From NCBI GenBank assembly GCA_963711315.1, contig CAVQDQ010000002.1, positions 310,001-374,000 of the forward strand: a stretch of 64,000 nucleotides of DNA. Direction: 5' to 3'. Shown one piece after another: positions 7,482 through 20,270 of the stretch. The stretch comes from PALSA-612 sp963711315. Its GTDB lineage: Bacteria; Actinomycetota; Thermoleophilia; Gaiellales; Gaiellaceae. The first letter of the stretch is position 1; every line of letters begins with the position of its first letter. A model generated the notes under the pieces. The model was not told the DNA's origin and did no database searches. It saw only the letters and a program-made list of their open reading frames with translations. A program made the translations under genes and the position numbers.

Positions 7482-7907
7482 ATGGCCGACGAGAGGAAGT
7501 CATTCGAGGTCTCGCTCGTGACACCGGAGGGACCGGCGTACGAGGGCCTCGCGAAGATGGTGGTCGTACCGGGCGCCGCAGGGGAGATCGGCGTTCTCGC
7601 GCGGCACGCGCCGCTCGTCGCGATGCTGAAGGCCGGCTCGACGCGCGTGCACGTGGGCGACGCAGAGGTGATCGAGTTCGCCACGGGAGCGGGCTTCTTC
7701 AAGGTGGAGCAGGATCGCGCTCTCGCGCTCGTCGACGACGCCGTCGATGCGCGCGAGGTCGACACCGCGCGCGCACAGCAGCAACTGGCCGAGGCCACGG
7801 AGGAGCTGGAGCGCGTCGACGCGGGCGAATCGGACGCCGACCGCTGGCAGCTCGAGCAGCGCATCCGCCACGCCGAGAACCAGCTCGCGGTCGCGGGCCG
7901 CCCGTAG
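7482..7907 (+). CDS. atpC: ATP synthase F1 epsilon subunit
   Basis: A 141-residue central-stalk subunit starting immediately after the atpD stop. The N-terminal beta-sandwich is evident (SFEVSLVTPEGPAYEG, GEIGVLARHAPLVAML), followed by a helical C-terminal domain (DDAVDAREVDTARAQQQLAE). Length and order (atpD-atpC) are standard. It couples rotation of gamma to the rotor ring and can inhibit ATP hydrolysis. metH follows after a short gap. Confidence 0.93.
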   Translation: MADERKSFEVSLVTPEGPAYEGLAKMVVVPGAAGEIGVLARHAPLVAMLKAGSTRVHVGDAEVIEFATGAGFFKVEQDRALALVDDAVDAREVDTARAQQQLAEATEELERVDAGESDADRWQLEQRIRHAENQLAVAGRP

Positions 7908-7936
7908 GACGACCCGGCGAGGCGTGTCGCGACTGG

Positions 7937-7942
7937 TATAGA
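7937..7942 (+). promoter_or_regulatory. Candidate -10 box for metH
   Basis: TATAGA lies six bases before the metH ATG at 7949 with no Shine-Dalgarno sequence between, the same leaderless geometry as before dppD and secA. A 41-base gap separates it from atpC. Confidence 0.4.
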
Positions 7943-7948
7943 GGCCGC

Positions 7949-11619
<3,671 letters not shown>

Positions 11620-11679
11620 GACCTCGTGCGGACGACGCTGAAAAGGGGACACGGCCGTAGCGCCAACGGAGACGGCCGG

Positions 11680-13645
11680 GTGAGCCTGCCACCCGACGCG
11701 CTCACGCCCATGAACCGCTACCAGGCTCCCGGCCCACGGCCGCGGAGCGGGCTCGGGATCGTCGGGCGCATCCTGGCGGTCGCCGGCGCGGCGGTGCTCA
11801 TGCTCGCCATCTCGCTGGTCGGAGGCGTTTACCTCTGGCTCCACGAGAGCGTCGCGGCCGTCAGTGCCCACTCGGCTGACGTGAAGGCAGCGCAGACGAC
11901 GCTCGACGGCGTACCGCCGGCCGACAAGGCCGCGATCGCGCTCGTGATCGGCTACGACCGCCGCCACGGCGAGGCGGAGGGCACGCCGTCGCGCTCCGAC
12001 ACGCTGATGCTCCTCCGCGCCGACCCGCAGACGGACACGATCTCCATGCTGTCATTGCCGCGAGACATGGTCGTCGAGATCCGCTGTCCGGACTCCGTCT
12101 TCACCTCGAAGATCAATGCCGCGTACTCCACCTGCGGCGCCAAGGGAGCGCTCGACACGGTCCGCAACCTCACGGGGCTGCCGATCAACTACCTGCTCAC
12201 CGTCAACTTCCGCGGCTTCAAGAAGATCGTCAATACCCTCGGCGGCGTCTGGGTGGATGTCGACCGGCGCTACTTCAACGACAACGCGGGCGTCAGCCCG
12301 GAGTTCGGCTACGCGAAGATCAACCTCCAGCCTGGCTATCAGCGGCTGACGGGAGGCTCCGCGCTCGACTACGCGCGCTACCGGCACACGGACTCCGACT
12401 TCCACCGCGTGGCCCGACAGCAGCTCGTCGTTACGGCGATGAAGGAGCAGTTCGGCCGCAGCTTCTCGCTGACGAAGGTGCCGAGCCTCGTCGGCGCCAT
12501 CACGAAGAACGTCGAGGTCGGCGTCGGCGGCGGCGGCGAGCTGACGCCGCGCACGATTCTCCGCTACGCGCTGTTCGCCTACGGGCTCAAGGGCGGCCAC
12601 TTCTTCCAGGAGAAGATTGACGGGCTCACCGGGTACTCGGAGCTGACGACCGAGAGCGCGAACGTCCAGGATGCGGTCGCGAGGTTCTCGAGCCCCGACG
12701 TGGAGGCGCCCAAGGTAGCCACCGCCGTCGCTCTGAAGCGCAAGCTGAAGTCGTCCACGCCGAAGCCGGCCGACACGACCGTCGTCGTGCTCAACGGCTA
12801 CGTCGTCCCGGGTGCTGCGGCTGAGGCGAGGTACCTCCTCTCCCAGCGAGGGTTTGCGACGGTCGAGGGGGCCGCGAACTCGACCGGGAACGCCCCGTGG
12901 GACGACCAGTTCCACACGAAGGTGTTCTTCAACGGTCGCAAGCCACGCGCCCGCGCGGCGGCGATCTCGATGGCAGGACTGTTCGGTGCTGCCGAGGCGG
13001 TTCCCTTCGCCCCCCGCCAGCAGATGCAGCGGCCCGCCACTTCAGCAGCCTCGAAGCTGCCACATGCGTCCGCTCGCGAACGGGGCAATGCTCACCGTCG
13101 TCGTAGGGCAGACCTTCCACAACGAGCTGGCGCCTGCGCCCGCAAGGGAGGAAATAGTCCGTACGCCGCCGGACGTCCGGCGCGACCGCGCGGCCACCGT
13201 CTCGCTCGTCCGCGCCCAGAAGAACAAGGTCGGCTTCGATCTGATGGTGCCGTCGGTGCTCGACCGCTCGTCGTCTCCCGACTCGGACGTGCCGGTGCGC
13301 ACCTACAGGATCGACGAGGACTACGACGCCGTGCGGCTCGTCTTCCGCCGCGGCCTGGAGTACTGGGGCGTGCAGGAGATGAACTGGCCGGATGCGCCCG
13401 TTCTCGAGAGCAGAAGCCTGCACCGCGTGATCAACGGTCGTGGTTACGACTTCTACTACCGGGGCCGGAAGCTGCACATGATCGTCCTACGGAAGGGCGA
13501 CGCGAGCTACTGGGTCGTCAACACGCTGCTCGACTCGCTGTCCAACGAGACGATGATCGCGATCGCCAAGGGTCTGCAGCCGCTCGACCAGCCGAAGAAG
13601 GCAAAGAGCAAGCCGAAGCAGAAGCAGAAGCAGAATCAGCCGTGA
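11680..13645 (+). CDS. LytR-CpsA-Psr (LCP) family glycopolymer ligase with LytR_C-like tail, one frameshift
   Basis: Membrane-anchored enzyme that attaches wall polymers to peptidoglycan. One N-terminal helix (RILAVAGAAVLMLAISLVGG) precedes the LCP domain, with SLPRDMVVEI, the strand-helix INAAYSTCGAKGALDTVRNL and the catalytic Arg region DYARYRHTDSDFHRVARQQ. A C-terminal region resembles LytR_C (TVVVLNGYVVPGAAAEARYL). After an apparent +1 shift near 13070 about 190 further residues follow, ending in a Lys/Gln-rich tail. The GTG at 11680 has a GGAGA eight bases upstream; a GTG at 11626 and an ATG at 11710 are alternatives. The stop overlaps the GTG of the next gene. Confidence 0.85.
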
Positions 13646-14935
13646 GCCGCATCGCCATCTTCGGAGCAGGCTACGTGGGCCTCGTCACCGGGGCCTGCTT
13701 GGCGGAGCTCGGTCACGACGTCGTTGTCCGCGACGTCCTGCCCGACAAGGTCGACGCGCTGCGCAGCGGCCGCGTCCCGATCCACGAGCCGGGACTGGAG
13801 GACGTGATCGAACGGGTGGGCCAACGCCTTCGCTTCACGCTCGACGTCGGCGAGGCTCTGGACGGAGCCGAGCTCGCGTTCGTCGCCGTCGGCACGCCCC
13901 CGACATACTCCGGCGACCCCGACCTCTCGGCCGTGTGGACCGTCGTCGACGAGCTGCCCGCCGGCGTAGAGACAGCGCTCGTCATGAAGAGCACTGTCCC
14001 GCCCGGCACGGGCGAGAAGGTGCGGCGCGCCTTGGACGCTCGCGGACTGGGCGAGGTCGCCTACATCTCCAACCCGGAGTTTCTCGCCGAGGGCACGGCC
14101 GTGCACGACTTCATGAACCCGGACCGCGTCGTCGTCGGCGCCTTCGAGGCGGAGCATGCGGAGCGAGTGGCAGCGCTCTACGAGCCACTCGACACGACGG
14201 TCGTGCTCACCGACGTCGCCTCGGCCGAGATGATCAAGCTGGCGTCGAACGCGTTCCTTTCCACGCGCATCAGCTTCATCAACGAGATCGCGAGCGTCTG
14301 CGAGCTCGTCGGCGCGGACGTCGTCGACGTCGCCACGGGCGTTGGGCTCGACCATCGACTGGGCCCGCATTTCCTCAAAGCAGGGCTCGGCTTCGGCGGG
14401 TCGTGCTTCCCGAAGGACATCTGCGGCGCTCAAGCAACTGGCCGGCAACTCCGGCTACCACTTCCAGCTGCTCGCGGCGGTGATCGAGGTGAACGACCTC
14501 CAGCGCCGGCGCGTCGTCCAGAAGCTCGAGAAGCACCTCGGCGACCTGCACGGCAAGGAGATCGCCGTGCTCGGCCTCGCCTTCAAGCCGGGGACCGACG
14601 ACATGCGCGAGGCGCCGAGCCTCGTCATCGCGGCGCGCCTCCTCGCCGAGGGCGCGGACGTGCGCGCCTGGGATCCAGTGGCGGATGCCCGTGCGTTGCT
14701 GCCGGAGGTGACGTTCTCCTCGAGCGTGCTGGATGCCGTGCAAGGCGCCGACGCGGCGGTGATCGTCACCGACTGGCCCGAGGTGGCGGCGCTGGCCACG
14801 CCGGAGGCGTACGCCGCGATGCGCAAGCCTCTCGTCGTCGACGGGCGCAACGTCCTCGATCCCAAGGCCATGCGTGCGCTGGGCTTCGTTTACGAGGGTG
14901 TTGGCCGGCCCGTGTCGGTCGAAGCGGTGAGCTAG
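13642..14935 (+). CDS. UDP-glucose/GDP-mannose dehydrogenase family protein, one frameshift
   Basis: NAD-dependent two-step oxidation of a nucleotide sugar to its uronic acid, most likely UDP-glucose to UDP-glucuronate. The Rossmann motif is GAGYVGLVTG, the central domain has STVPPGTG and NPEFLAEGTA, and the catalytic Cys sits in GFGGSCFPKD. The frame changes by +1 near 14426, directly after that motif, and the C-terminal UDP-binding domain continues (GLAFKPGTDDMREAPS). About 430 residues, normal length. The GTG start overlaps the LCP stop, and a nucleotidyltransferase follows, consistent with precursor supply for a wall or capsule polymer. Confidence 0.9.
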
Positions 14936-14944
14936 CAGAGCCTG

Positions 14945-15637
14945 ATGGAGGCGATCGTCCTCGCCGGGGGCAAAGCGGAGAGGCTGGGGGACGCGGCCGC
15001 CGGCAAGCCGAAGTCGCTCGTCCCCGTGGCGGGAAGGCCGCTCGTCGCGTACCAGGTCGCGGCGCTGGCCAGTGCGGGCGTCGACCACGTGATCGTCGGC
15101 TGTGCCGCCGGAGTCGGCGCGGAGTTCGAGCGCGAGCTGGCCGGGCTTGGGCCCGAGGTGACGGTCCTCGAGGAGCCCGAGCCGCTTGGACGCGGTGGAG
15201 GGCTGCGTTACGCGGCGTCCGCGCGACGCGAGCAGGGCGACGTCTACGCGCTGAACGGCGACGAGTTACTGGCGCTCGACTTCGATGCCCTACTGGCCCG
15301 GCACTGCGGGGCAGGCGCGGCCGCCACGATCACCATCACGCAGCCGCCGTCGTCGTTCGGCGTCGTCGAGCTGGACGACGGCGACATGGTCACGGGCTTC
15401 GACGAGGCCGCTCGCATCCCGTACTGGGTCAACTGCGGCGTGTACGTGCTCGGCGCCGAAGCGGTGGCTGCCCTGCCGGAGCGCGGCGACCACGAGGCGA
15501 GCACGTTCCCGCAGCTCGCTGAAGCCCGAAAGCTCGCGGCATACCGCTACGAGGGTGTCTGGATCACCGTCAACACCCCGAAAGACCTGCGCAAGGCGGA
15601 GGAGTATGTCGCCGAGCATCCCGAGTGGCTCACGTGA
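14945..15637 (+). CDS. Sugar-1-phosphate nucleotidyltransferase
   Basis: A 230-residue single-domain Rossmann-like nucleotidyltransferase. The N-terminal signature is MEAIVLAGGKAERLG with KPKSLVPVAGRPL; the metal Asp lies in ALNGDELL (ALNGD). It has the size of the mannose-1-phosphate guanylyltransferase or glucose-1-phosphate thymidylyltransferase core without a left-handed beta-helix. The sugar and base cannot be decided from sequence alone. It ends in a GTGA overlap with the cupin gene, whose relatives act on mannose phosphates, which slightly favours GDP-mannose chemistry. Confidence 0.82.
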   Translation: MEAIVLAGGKAERLGDAAAGKPKSLVPVAGRPLVAYQVAALASAGVDHVIVGCAAGVGAEFERELAGLGPEVTVLEEPEPLGRGGGLRYAASARREQGDVYALNGDELLALDFDALLARHCGAGAAATITITQPPSSFGVVELDDGDMVTGFDEAARIPYWVNCGVYVLGAEAVAALPERGDHEASTFPQLAEARKLAAYRYEGVWITVNTPKDLRKAEEYVAEHPEWLT

Positions 15638-16014
15638 GCGAGTACGCGTTCGAGCCGCGGAAGGTCGAGAAGCCGTGGGGCTGGGAGCTGATCTGGGCCA
15701 CGACGGACCGGTATTGCGGGAAGCTCCTCTTCGTCCGCGCCGGCGAGGCGCTGTCGCTCCAGTACCACGAGCGGAAGGACGAGTCGTGGTACGTCAGGGA
15801 AGGCCGTGCTGAGCTCGAGTTGTCCACCGTCGGCGCAGAGGAGCGTGAACTCGTGGAGATCACGGCGGGCGACTGCTTCCACCTTCGTCCGCTGACAGTG
15901 CATCGCATGCGCGCGCTCGACGACACGCTCGTGATCGAGGTTTCGACGCCGGATCTCGACGACGTCGTCCGGCTCGAGGACGACTACGGAAGGGAAGGCA
16001 CCAGCGAACCTTGA
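15634..16014 (+). CDS. Cupin, phosphomannose isomerase type II C-terminal-like
   Basis: A 126-residue single cupin. The opening KVEKPWGWELIWATTDRYCG and SLQYHERKDESWYVREG follow the mannose-6-phosphate isomerase type II cupin pattern: His/His/Glu metal ligands in the first motif, a second motif around DCFHLRPLTVHRM. It probably isomerises or binds a sugar phosphate or nucleotide sugar. The GTG at 15634 overlaps the preceding stop and gives a normal N-terminus; a GTG three codons earlier is also possible. Confidence 0.78.
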   Translation: MSEYAFEPRKVEKPWGWELIWATTDRYCGKLLFVRAGEALSLQYHERKDESWYVREGRAELELSTVGAEERELVEITAGDCFHLRPLTVHRMRALDDTLVIEVSTPDLDDVVRLEDDYGREGTSEP

Positions 16015-16031
16015 CGTAGTTGTGTTAAGGT
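16008..16031 (+). promoter_or_regulatory. Inverted repeat, putative MerR-type operator
   Basis: ACCTTGAC (16008-16015) and GTTAAGGT (16024-16031) form an 8-bp dyad with one mismatch and an 8-base spacer. ACCTT/AAGGT arms are typical of MerR-family operators. It lies immediately upstream of the MerR gene, and the right arm contains TAAGGT, usable as a -10 box seven bases before the GTG at 16039. Autoregulation, extended to the following hydrolase gene, is inferred. Confidence 0.5.
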
Positions 16032-16038
16032 GGGCTGC

Positions 16039-16362
16039 GTGGAGCGCATGACCATAGGGGCGGCCGCACGCCACACGGGCTGGTCGCCACGCATGCTGCG
16101 CTATCTCGAGCAGGCCGGGCTCGTCGAGCCACAACGGTCCTCGAGCGGCTACAGACGGTACGGCCTGACAGAGCTCAATCGGCTACGCTCGCTGCGGGAG
16201 CTGCTGCGGCGCTTCGGCGTCGAGATCGGCGACGTGGCGTTCGCCGCCCGCCTCAGGCGAGACGCGGCACTGCGGACGGCGGTCGACGGCTGGCTCGCCG
16301 GCCTGGAGCTCGAGGCATTGGAGTGGGAGCAGGCAAAGCACGAGCGGCTGCTGGCCGCATAG
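16039..16362 (+). CDS. MerR-family transcriptional regulator
   Basis: About 107 residues. The N-terminal winged helix is typical (MTIGAAARHTGWSPRMLRYL, then EQAGLVEPQRSSSGYRRYG), followed by a helical segment that should dimerise as a short antiparallel coiled coil (LRSLRELLRRFGVEIGDVAF). There is no Cys-rich metal-binding loop or separate ligand domain. The start may be GTG 16039 (leaderless geometry), GTG 16030 or ATG 16048. It sits 22 bases before the S-adenosylhomocysteine hydrolase gene, so control of that gene is likely. Confidence 0.85.
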   Translation: MERMTIGAAARHTGWSPRMLRYLEQAGLVEPQRSSSGYRRYGLTELNRLRSLRELLRRFGVEIGDVAFAARLRRDAALRTAVDGWLAGLELEALEWEQAKHERLLAA

Positions 16363-16384
16363 GAGTCACCGACGAGAGGGAGCG

Positions 16385-17653
16385 ATGGCAGCCACCAAGC
16401 GATATGACGTGAAGGATCTGGCCCTGGCGCCTGAGGGCGTGCGGCGGATCGAGTGGGCCGACCGGCAGATGCCGGTGCTCGCGGCGATCCGCGACCGGTT
16501 CGAGAGCGAGAAGCCGCTCGCCGGCTACCGGGTCTCCGCGTGCCTGCACGTGACGACCGAGACCGCCAACCTCATGCGCACTCTGACGGCAGGCGGCGCC
16601 GACGTCGTCCTGTGTGCGTCGAACCCCCTGTCGACTCAGGACTACACGGCCGCTGCGCTCGTGGAGGAGTACGGCGTGTCGGTCTTCGCTATCAAGGGCG
16701 AGGACAACGACACGTACTACGCCCACATCGACGCAGCTGTCGACCACAAGCCGCACCTGACGATGGACGACGGAGCTGACGTGATCGGAGTCCTGCACTC
16801 GGCACGCCGCGAGCAGCTCGGAGAGATCATCGCGGGCACCGAGGAGACGACGACGGGCGTGATCCGGTTGAAGGCGCTCGAAGCGGACGGCAAGCTCGGG
16901 TTCCCGATCATCGCCGTCAACGACGCGAAGACGAAGCACCTCTTCGACAACCGCTACGGCACGGGGCAGTCGACGATCGACGGCATCGTGCGGGCGACGA
17001 ACGTGCTCCTCGCCGGACGGCGGTTCGTCGTAGCCGGCTACGGCTGGGTTGGCCGTGGCGTCGCGATGCGCGCGCGCGGGATGGGCGCGCACGTGATCGT
17101 CACCGAGGTCGATCCCGTTCCTGCCCTCGAGGCCGCGATGGACGGGTTCGAAGTGTTGACGATGGCGCAGGCGGCCCGGGTGGGCGACATCTTTTGCACG
17201 GCCACGGGCGACAAGAGCGTCATCGCGACAGAGCACTACGGCCTCATGAAAGACGGTGCCATCCTCGCGAACACCGGCCACTTCAACGTCGAGATCGAGA
17301 TCCCGGCGCTGCGGGCGGCTGCGACGGAGACGCGCACGGCCCGCGAGTTCGTCGAGGAGTTCGTGCTCGAGGACGGCCGCAGGATCTACCTTATCGCCGA
17401 CGGGCGGCTCGTGAACCTCGCCGCTGCCGAGGGCCACCCGGCATCCGTGATGGACATGTCGTTCGCCAACCAGGCGCTCGCCGCCGAGTACGCCGTCGAG
17501 AACGCGGCACGGCTCGAGCGGCGCGTGTACCCGGTGCCGGAGGAGATCGACGCCGAGATCGCCCGCCTGAAGCTCGCGTCGATGGGCATCGAGATCGACA
17601 CTCTGACCGAGGAGCAGGAGCGCTACCTCGCCTCGTGGGACGAGGGGACCTAG
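16385..17653 (+). CDS. ahcY: S-adenosylhomocysteine hydrolase
   Basis: Reversible NAD-dependent hydrolysis of S-adenosylhomocysteine to adenosine and homocysteine, the substrate of MetH. The 422 residues contain the substrate motif HVTTETANLMRTL, the catalytic segment NDAKTKHLFDNRYGTGQS and the NAD-binding GYGWVGRGVA. The protein ends at LTEEQERYLASWDEGT and lacks the Lys/Tyr C-terminal arm (KPDHYRY-like) of typical bacterial enzymes, so it resembles the short archaeal/Thermotoga type, some of which prefer S-inosylhomocysteine. A good Shine-Dalgarno sequence (GAGAGGGAG) precedes the ATG. Confidence 0.93.
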   Translation: MAATKRYDVKDLALAPEGVRRIEWADRQMPVLAAIRDRFESEKPLAGYRVSACLHVTTETANLMRTLTAGGADVVLCASNPLSTQDYTAAALVEEYGVSVFAIKGEDNDTYYAHIDAAVDHKPHLTMDDGADVIGVLHSARREQLGEIIAGTEETTTGVIRLKALEADGKLGFPIIAVNDAKTKHLFDNRYGTGQSTIDGIVRATNVLLAGRRFVVAGYGWVGRGVAMRARGMGAHVIVTEVDPVPALEAAMDGFEVLTMAQAARVGDIFCTATGDKSVIATEHYGLMKDGAILANTGHFNVEIEIPALRAAATETRTAREFVEEFVLEDGRRIYLIADGRLVNLAAAEGHPASVMDMSFANQALAAEYAVENAARLERRVYPVPEEIDAEIARLKLASMGIEIDTLTEEQERYLASWDEGT

Positions 17654-17671
17654 CCAATTCAGACACGCCTA

Positions 17672-17710
17672 GGGGACAGTCCCAGGGACAGTCACTGAGA
17701 GTGTCCCTGG
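17672..17710 (+). terminator. Hairpin with GGGACAGTC repeats after ahcY
   Basis: A 9-bp perfect stem (17682-17690 with 17702-17710, loop of 11) follows a smaller palindrome (GGGAC-A-GTCCC, 17673-17683). The 9-mer GGGACAGTC occurs twice, at 17673 and 17685. Likely transcription end of ahcY; the repeated palindromic make-up also resembles a short dispersed extragenic element. Confidence 0.5.
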
Positions 17711-17724
17711 TGTCTCTCTGAGGC

Positions 17725-18575
17725 ATGTCTGATCCGGTGATCGGGCTGCTGCACCCAGGCGAGATGGGTGCGGCGCTCGCGATGCAGCTGCGGCGAGAGC
17801 GCCCGATCCTGTGGGCGTCCTCTGGCCGCGGTCTCGCCACCGTTCAGCGCGCCGAGCAGGCGGGCCTGCGAGACGTGGCGACGGTCGAAGAGCTTGCGGA
17901 GTCGAGCGACCTCATCCTCAGCGTCTGTCCGCCTCACGCAGCACTCGGCGTCGCCTGTTCCGTCGCGTCCTTCGGCTTCACGGGCATCTACTCGACGCCA
18001 ATGCCGTCTCTCCGCAGACGGCCCGCGAGATCGCGAGCGTCGTCGAGGAGCGCGGCGGCCACTACGTGGACGGCGGGATCGTCGGCCCTCCGCCGCGCGA
18101 CGGCGTGCCGACGCGCATCTACCTGTCGGGCTCTCTCGCGCCTGACGTCGCCGACCTCTGCCGAGATACGGTCGTCCAGGCCAGGGTCGTCACAGGAGAG
18201 CCGGGCGCGGCGTCGGCGGTCAAGATGGCGTACGCGGCGTGGTCCAAGGGCGCCGCGGCGCTGCTGCTCGCGATCCGCGCGCTGGCTCGCGCGGAAGGCG
18301 TCGAGGAGACGCTGCTCGACGAATGGCAGGAGTCCGCTCCAGACCTCCCCGAGCGATCTCGCCGAGCAGCGCTTTCGGCCGGCCGCAAGGGTTGGCGATT
18401 CGCGGGGGAGATGGACGAGATCGGCCGCACGTTCGCTGCGGCTGGGCTGCCGGACGGCTTTCATCGGGCTGCGGCAGAGGTCTTTCGCCGGTCCCCGGAG
18501 CTCAGTGACGTGGACGCGGGTGAGGCACTCGATCGCGCCGTCGCCGCGTTGCTCGCGGGCGATCAGACGCGGTAG
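17725..18575 (+). CDS. NAD(P)-dependent dehydrogenase with DUF1932 C-terminal domain, one frameshift
   Basis: The N-terminal Rossmann fold (VIGLLHPGEMGAALAMQL) belongs to the 6-phosphogluconate/beta-hydroxyacid dehydrogenase type. The C-terminal domain (GAASAVKMAYAAWSKGAAAL) is characteristic of DUF1932 proteins. The frame changes near 17991; inserting one base restores GIYLDANAVSPQTA, so this is an apparent -1. About 283 residues when joined. Substrate unknown. It is followed three bases later by mtnA, suggesting co-transcription. Confidence 0.8.
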
Positions 18576-18578
18576 GCC

Positions 18579-19515
18579 GTGGCCACTTCACTGCTCCCCG
18601 ACCGCGTCGTTCGTCTGGAAGCAGATGCGGTGGTCCTGCTCGACCAGAGGCGGCTTCCGGGCGAGGAGGTCGAGCTCGAGTGCCGGAACGCCGTGGAGGT
18701 GGCCGAGGCGATCCGGACGCTTGCCGTCCGCGGCGCCCCCGCCATCGGCGTCGCGGCCGCCTACGGGCTCGCCCTCGCGGCCCGGCTTGGCCACGACCTC
18801 GACGATGCAGACCACGTGCTGAGGTCGTCGCGGCCGACGGCCGTCAACCTTGCGTGGGCGCTGGATCGGATGCGAGACGATCCGACGCCCGAGCGCGCGC
18901 GAGAGATCCATGCCGAGGAAGTCGAGCGCTGCCGGCGCATGTCCGAGCACGCGGTGACGCTCCTAAACCCAGGCACGCGCGCGCTGACGCATTGCAACAC
19001 CGGAGCGCTCGCTACAGCCGGTTACGGGACGGCGCTCGGGGCCATCCGACTCGGCTGGGAGCAAGGGCCTCGTCGAACACGTCTGGGTGGGGGAGACGAG
19101 GCCGCTCGACCAGGGCGCGAGGCTCACAGCATGGGAGCTCGACCAGCTCGAAATCCCGTTCTCGGTCATTGCGGACAGTGCGGCCGCATCGCTCATGTCG
19201 CGCGGGCTCGTCGACATCGTGCTGACCGGAGCCGATCGCATTGCGGCCAACGGCGACACCGCCAACAAGATCGGGACGTATGGTCTGGCGGTGCTCGCCA
19301 GCCATCACGAAGTGCCATTCGTCGTCGTCGCGCCAACTTCCACCATCGATCACGATGCGAGGAGCGGCGATGCGATTCCGATCGAGGAGCGCACGGCGGA
19401 GGAGATCACCACGAGCTTTCCCGCTTTCAACCCGGCCTTCGACGTCACGCCTGCGGGGCTGATCGACGCCATCGTCACCGAGGAGGGCATCAGGCGAGGA
19501 GCTCCCGTCGCATGA
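18579..19515 (+). CDS. mtnA: Methylthioribose-1-phosphate isomerase, one frameshift
   Basis: Converts methylthioribose-1-phosphate to methylthioribulose-1-phosphate in methionine salvage. It belongs to the eIF2B-like fold. The catalytic Cys is in THCNTGALATAGYG and the catalytic Asp in TGADRIAANGDTANKIGTY. RGAPAIGVAAAYG near residue 50 is the substrate loop. The frame changes by +1 near 19062, where removing one base gives EKGLVEHVWVGETRPLDQG. About 311 residues, slightly short of the usual 340. No other salvage genes (mtnB, C, D, K) are adjacent. The stop overlaps the next ATG (ATGA). Confidence 0.9.
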
Positions 19516-20237
19516 GGCTGCTCGTACTCGCAGCCGGCTATGCGACTCGGCTCTATCCGCTGACACGCGATCGCCCGAAGGCGCTGCTGCCCGTCGGCGG
19601 CAGGCCTATGGCCGATCGATTGCTCGATGTCGTCGCCCCGATCGGCTTCGACGCCGTCTACGTCGTCACGAACGCGCGCTTTGCAGACAGCTTCCGCGAA
19701 TGGGCCGAGGGCAAGGATGTGACTGTCGTCGACGACGGGACGACGAGCGACGAGGACCGGCTGGGGGCCATCGGCGACATCGGCTTCGTGATCGAGCGCG
19801 AGGGCATCGACGACGACCTCGTCGTCGTCGCGGGGGACAACCTCTTCACGGAGCCGCTGGGCGACTTCGGACGTGTCGCGCGGGAGCGTGGCGCGCCGCT
19901 GCTCGCCATTCACGACGTGGGCGACCTCGAGCTCGTCCGCGGCCGCTACAACTCGATCGAGGTCGACGCGCACGGCCGCATCACGTACTTCGAGGAGAAG
20001 CCCGAGGAGCCTCGCTCCACCCTGTCCGGCATCGCGCTCTACTTCTACCCGCGCGATTCGCTGCCGCTGATCCGGGAGTACCTCGCGGCCGGCAACAATC
20101 CCGATCAGCCCGGGCGCCTCATCCAGTGGCTCTACCCGCGCGTGGACGTCTACACCTGGCGCGTGCCAGGACAGTGGTACGACATCGGCTCGCGCGAGCA
20201 GCTCGAGGAAGCCGACCGCGTCTTTTCACAGAGCTGA
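19512..20237 (+). CDS. Sugar-phosphate nucleotidyltransferase
   Basis: A 241-residue nucleotidyltransferase with the signature LVLAAGYATRLYPLTRDRPK, sugar/metal motif VVAGDNLF and product-site NSIEVDAHGRITYFEEKP. It resembles short glucose-1-phosphate thymidylyl/uridylyltransferases. Starting at the ATG overlapping the mtnA stop gives the exact family N-terminus. The partner sugar is not determinable. It may supply activated sugar to the glycosyltransferase cluster at 29.7-38 kb (inference). Confidence 0.85.
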   Translation: MRLLVLAAGYATRLYPLTRDRPKALLPVGGRPMADRLLDVVAPIGFDAVYVVTNARFADSFREWAEGKDVTVVDDGTTSDEDRLGAIGDIGFVIEREGIDDDLVVVAGDNLFTEPLGDFGRVARERGAPLLAIHDVGDLELVRGRYNSIEVDAHGRITYFEEKPEEPRSTLSGIALYFYPRDSLPLIREYLAAGNNPDQPGRLIQWLYPRVDVYTWRVPGQWYDIGSREQLEEADRVFSQS

Positions 20238-20270
20238 CGCAGAGGCGTAACCGCTCCTACCGTACGGTGG

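Noticed and set aside
6000..7900. N-type (sodium) ATPase operon, which also begins with atpD-atpC
   Set aside because: N-ATPase operons continue with atpQ/R/B/E/F/A/G; here metH follows, so only the two-gene unit is supported.
11626..15522. A very long open frame suggesting a giant protein
   Set aside because: It is a read-through of three different things: the LCP gene up to its frameshift, the UDP-sugar dehydrogenase up to its frameshift, and then non-coding frame of downstream genes.
18579..20237. An MtnA-nucleotidyltransferase fusion
   Set aside because: Produced by the +1 error in mtnA; the repaired frames give two genes overlapping by ATGA at 19512.
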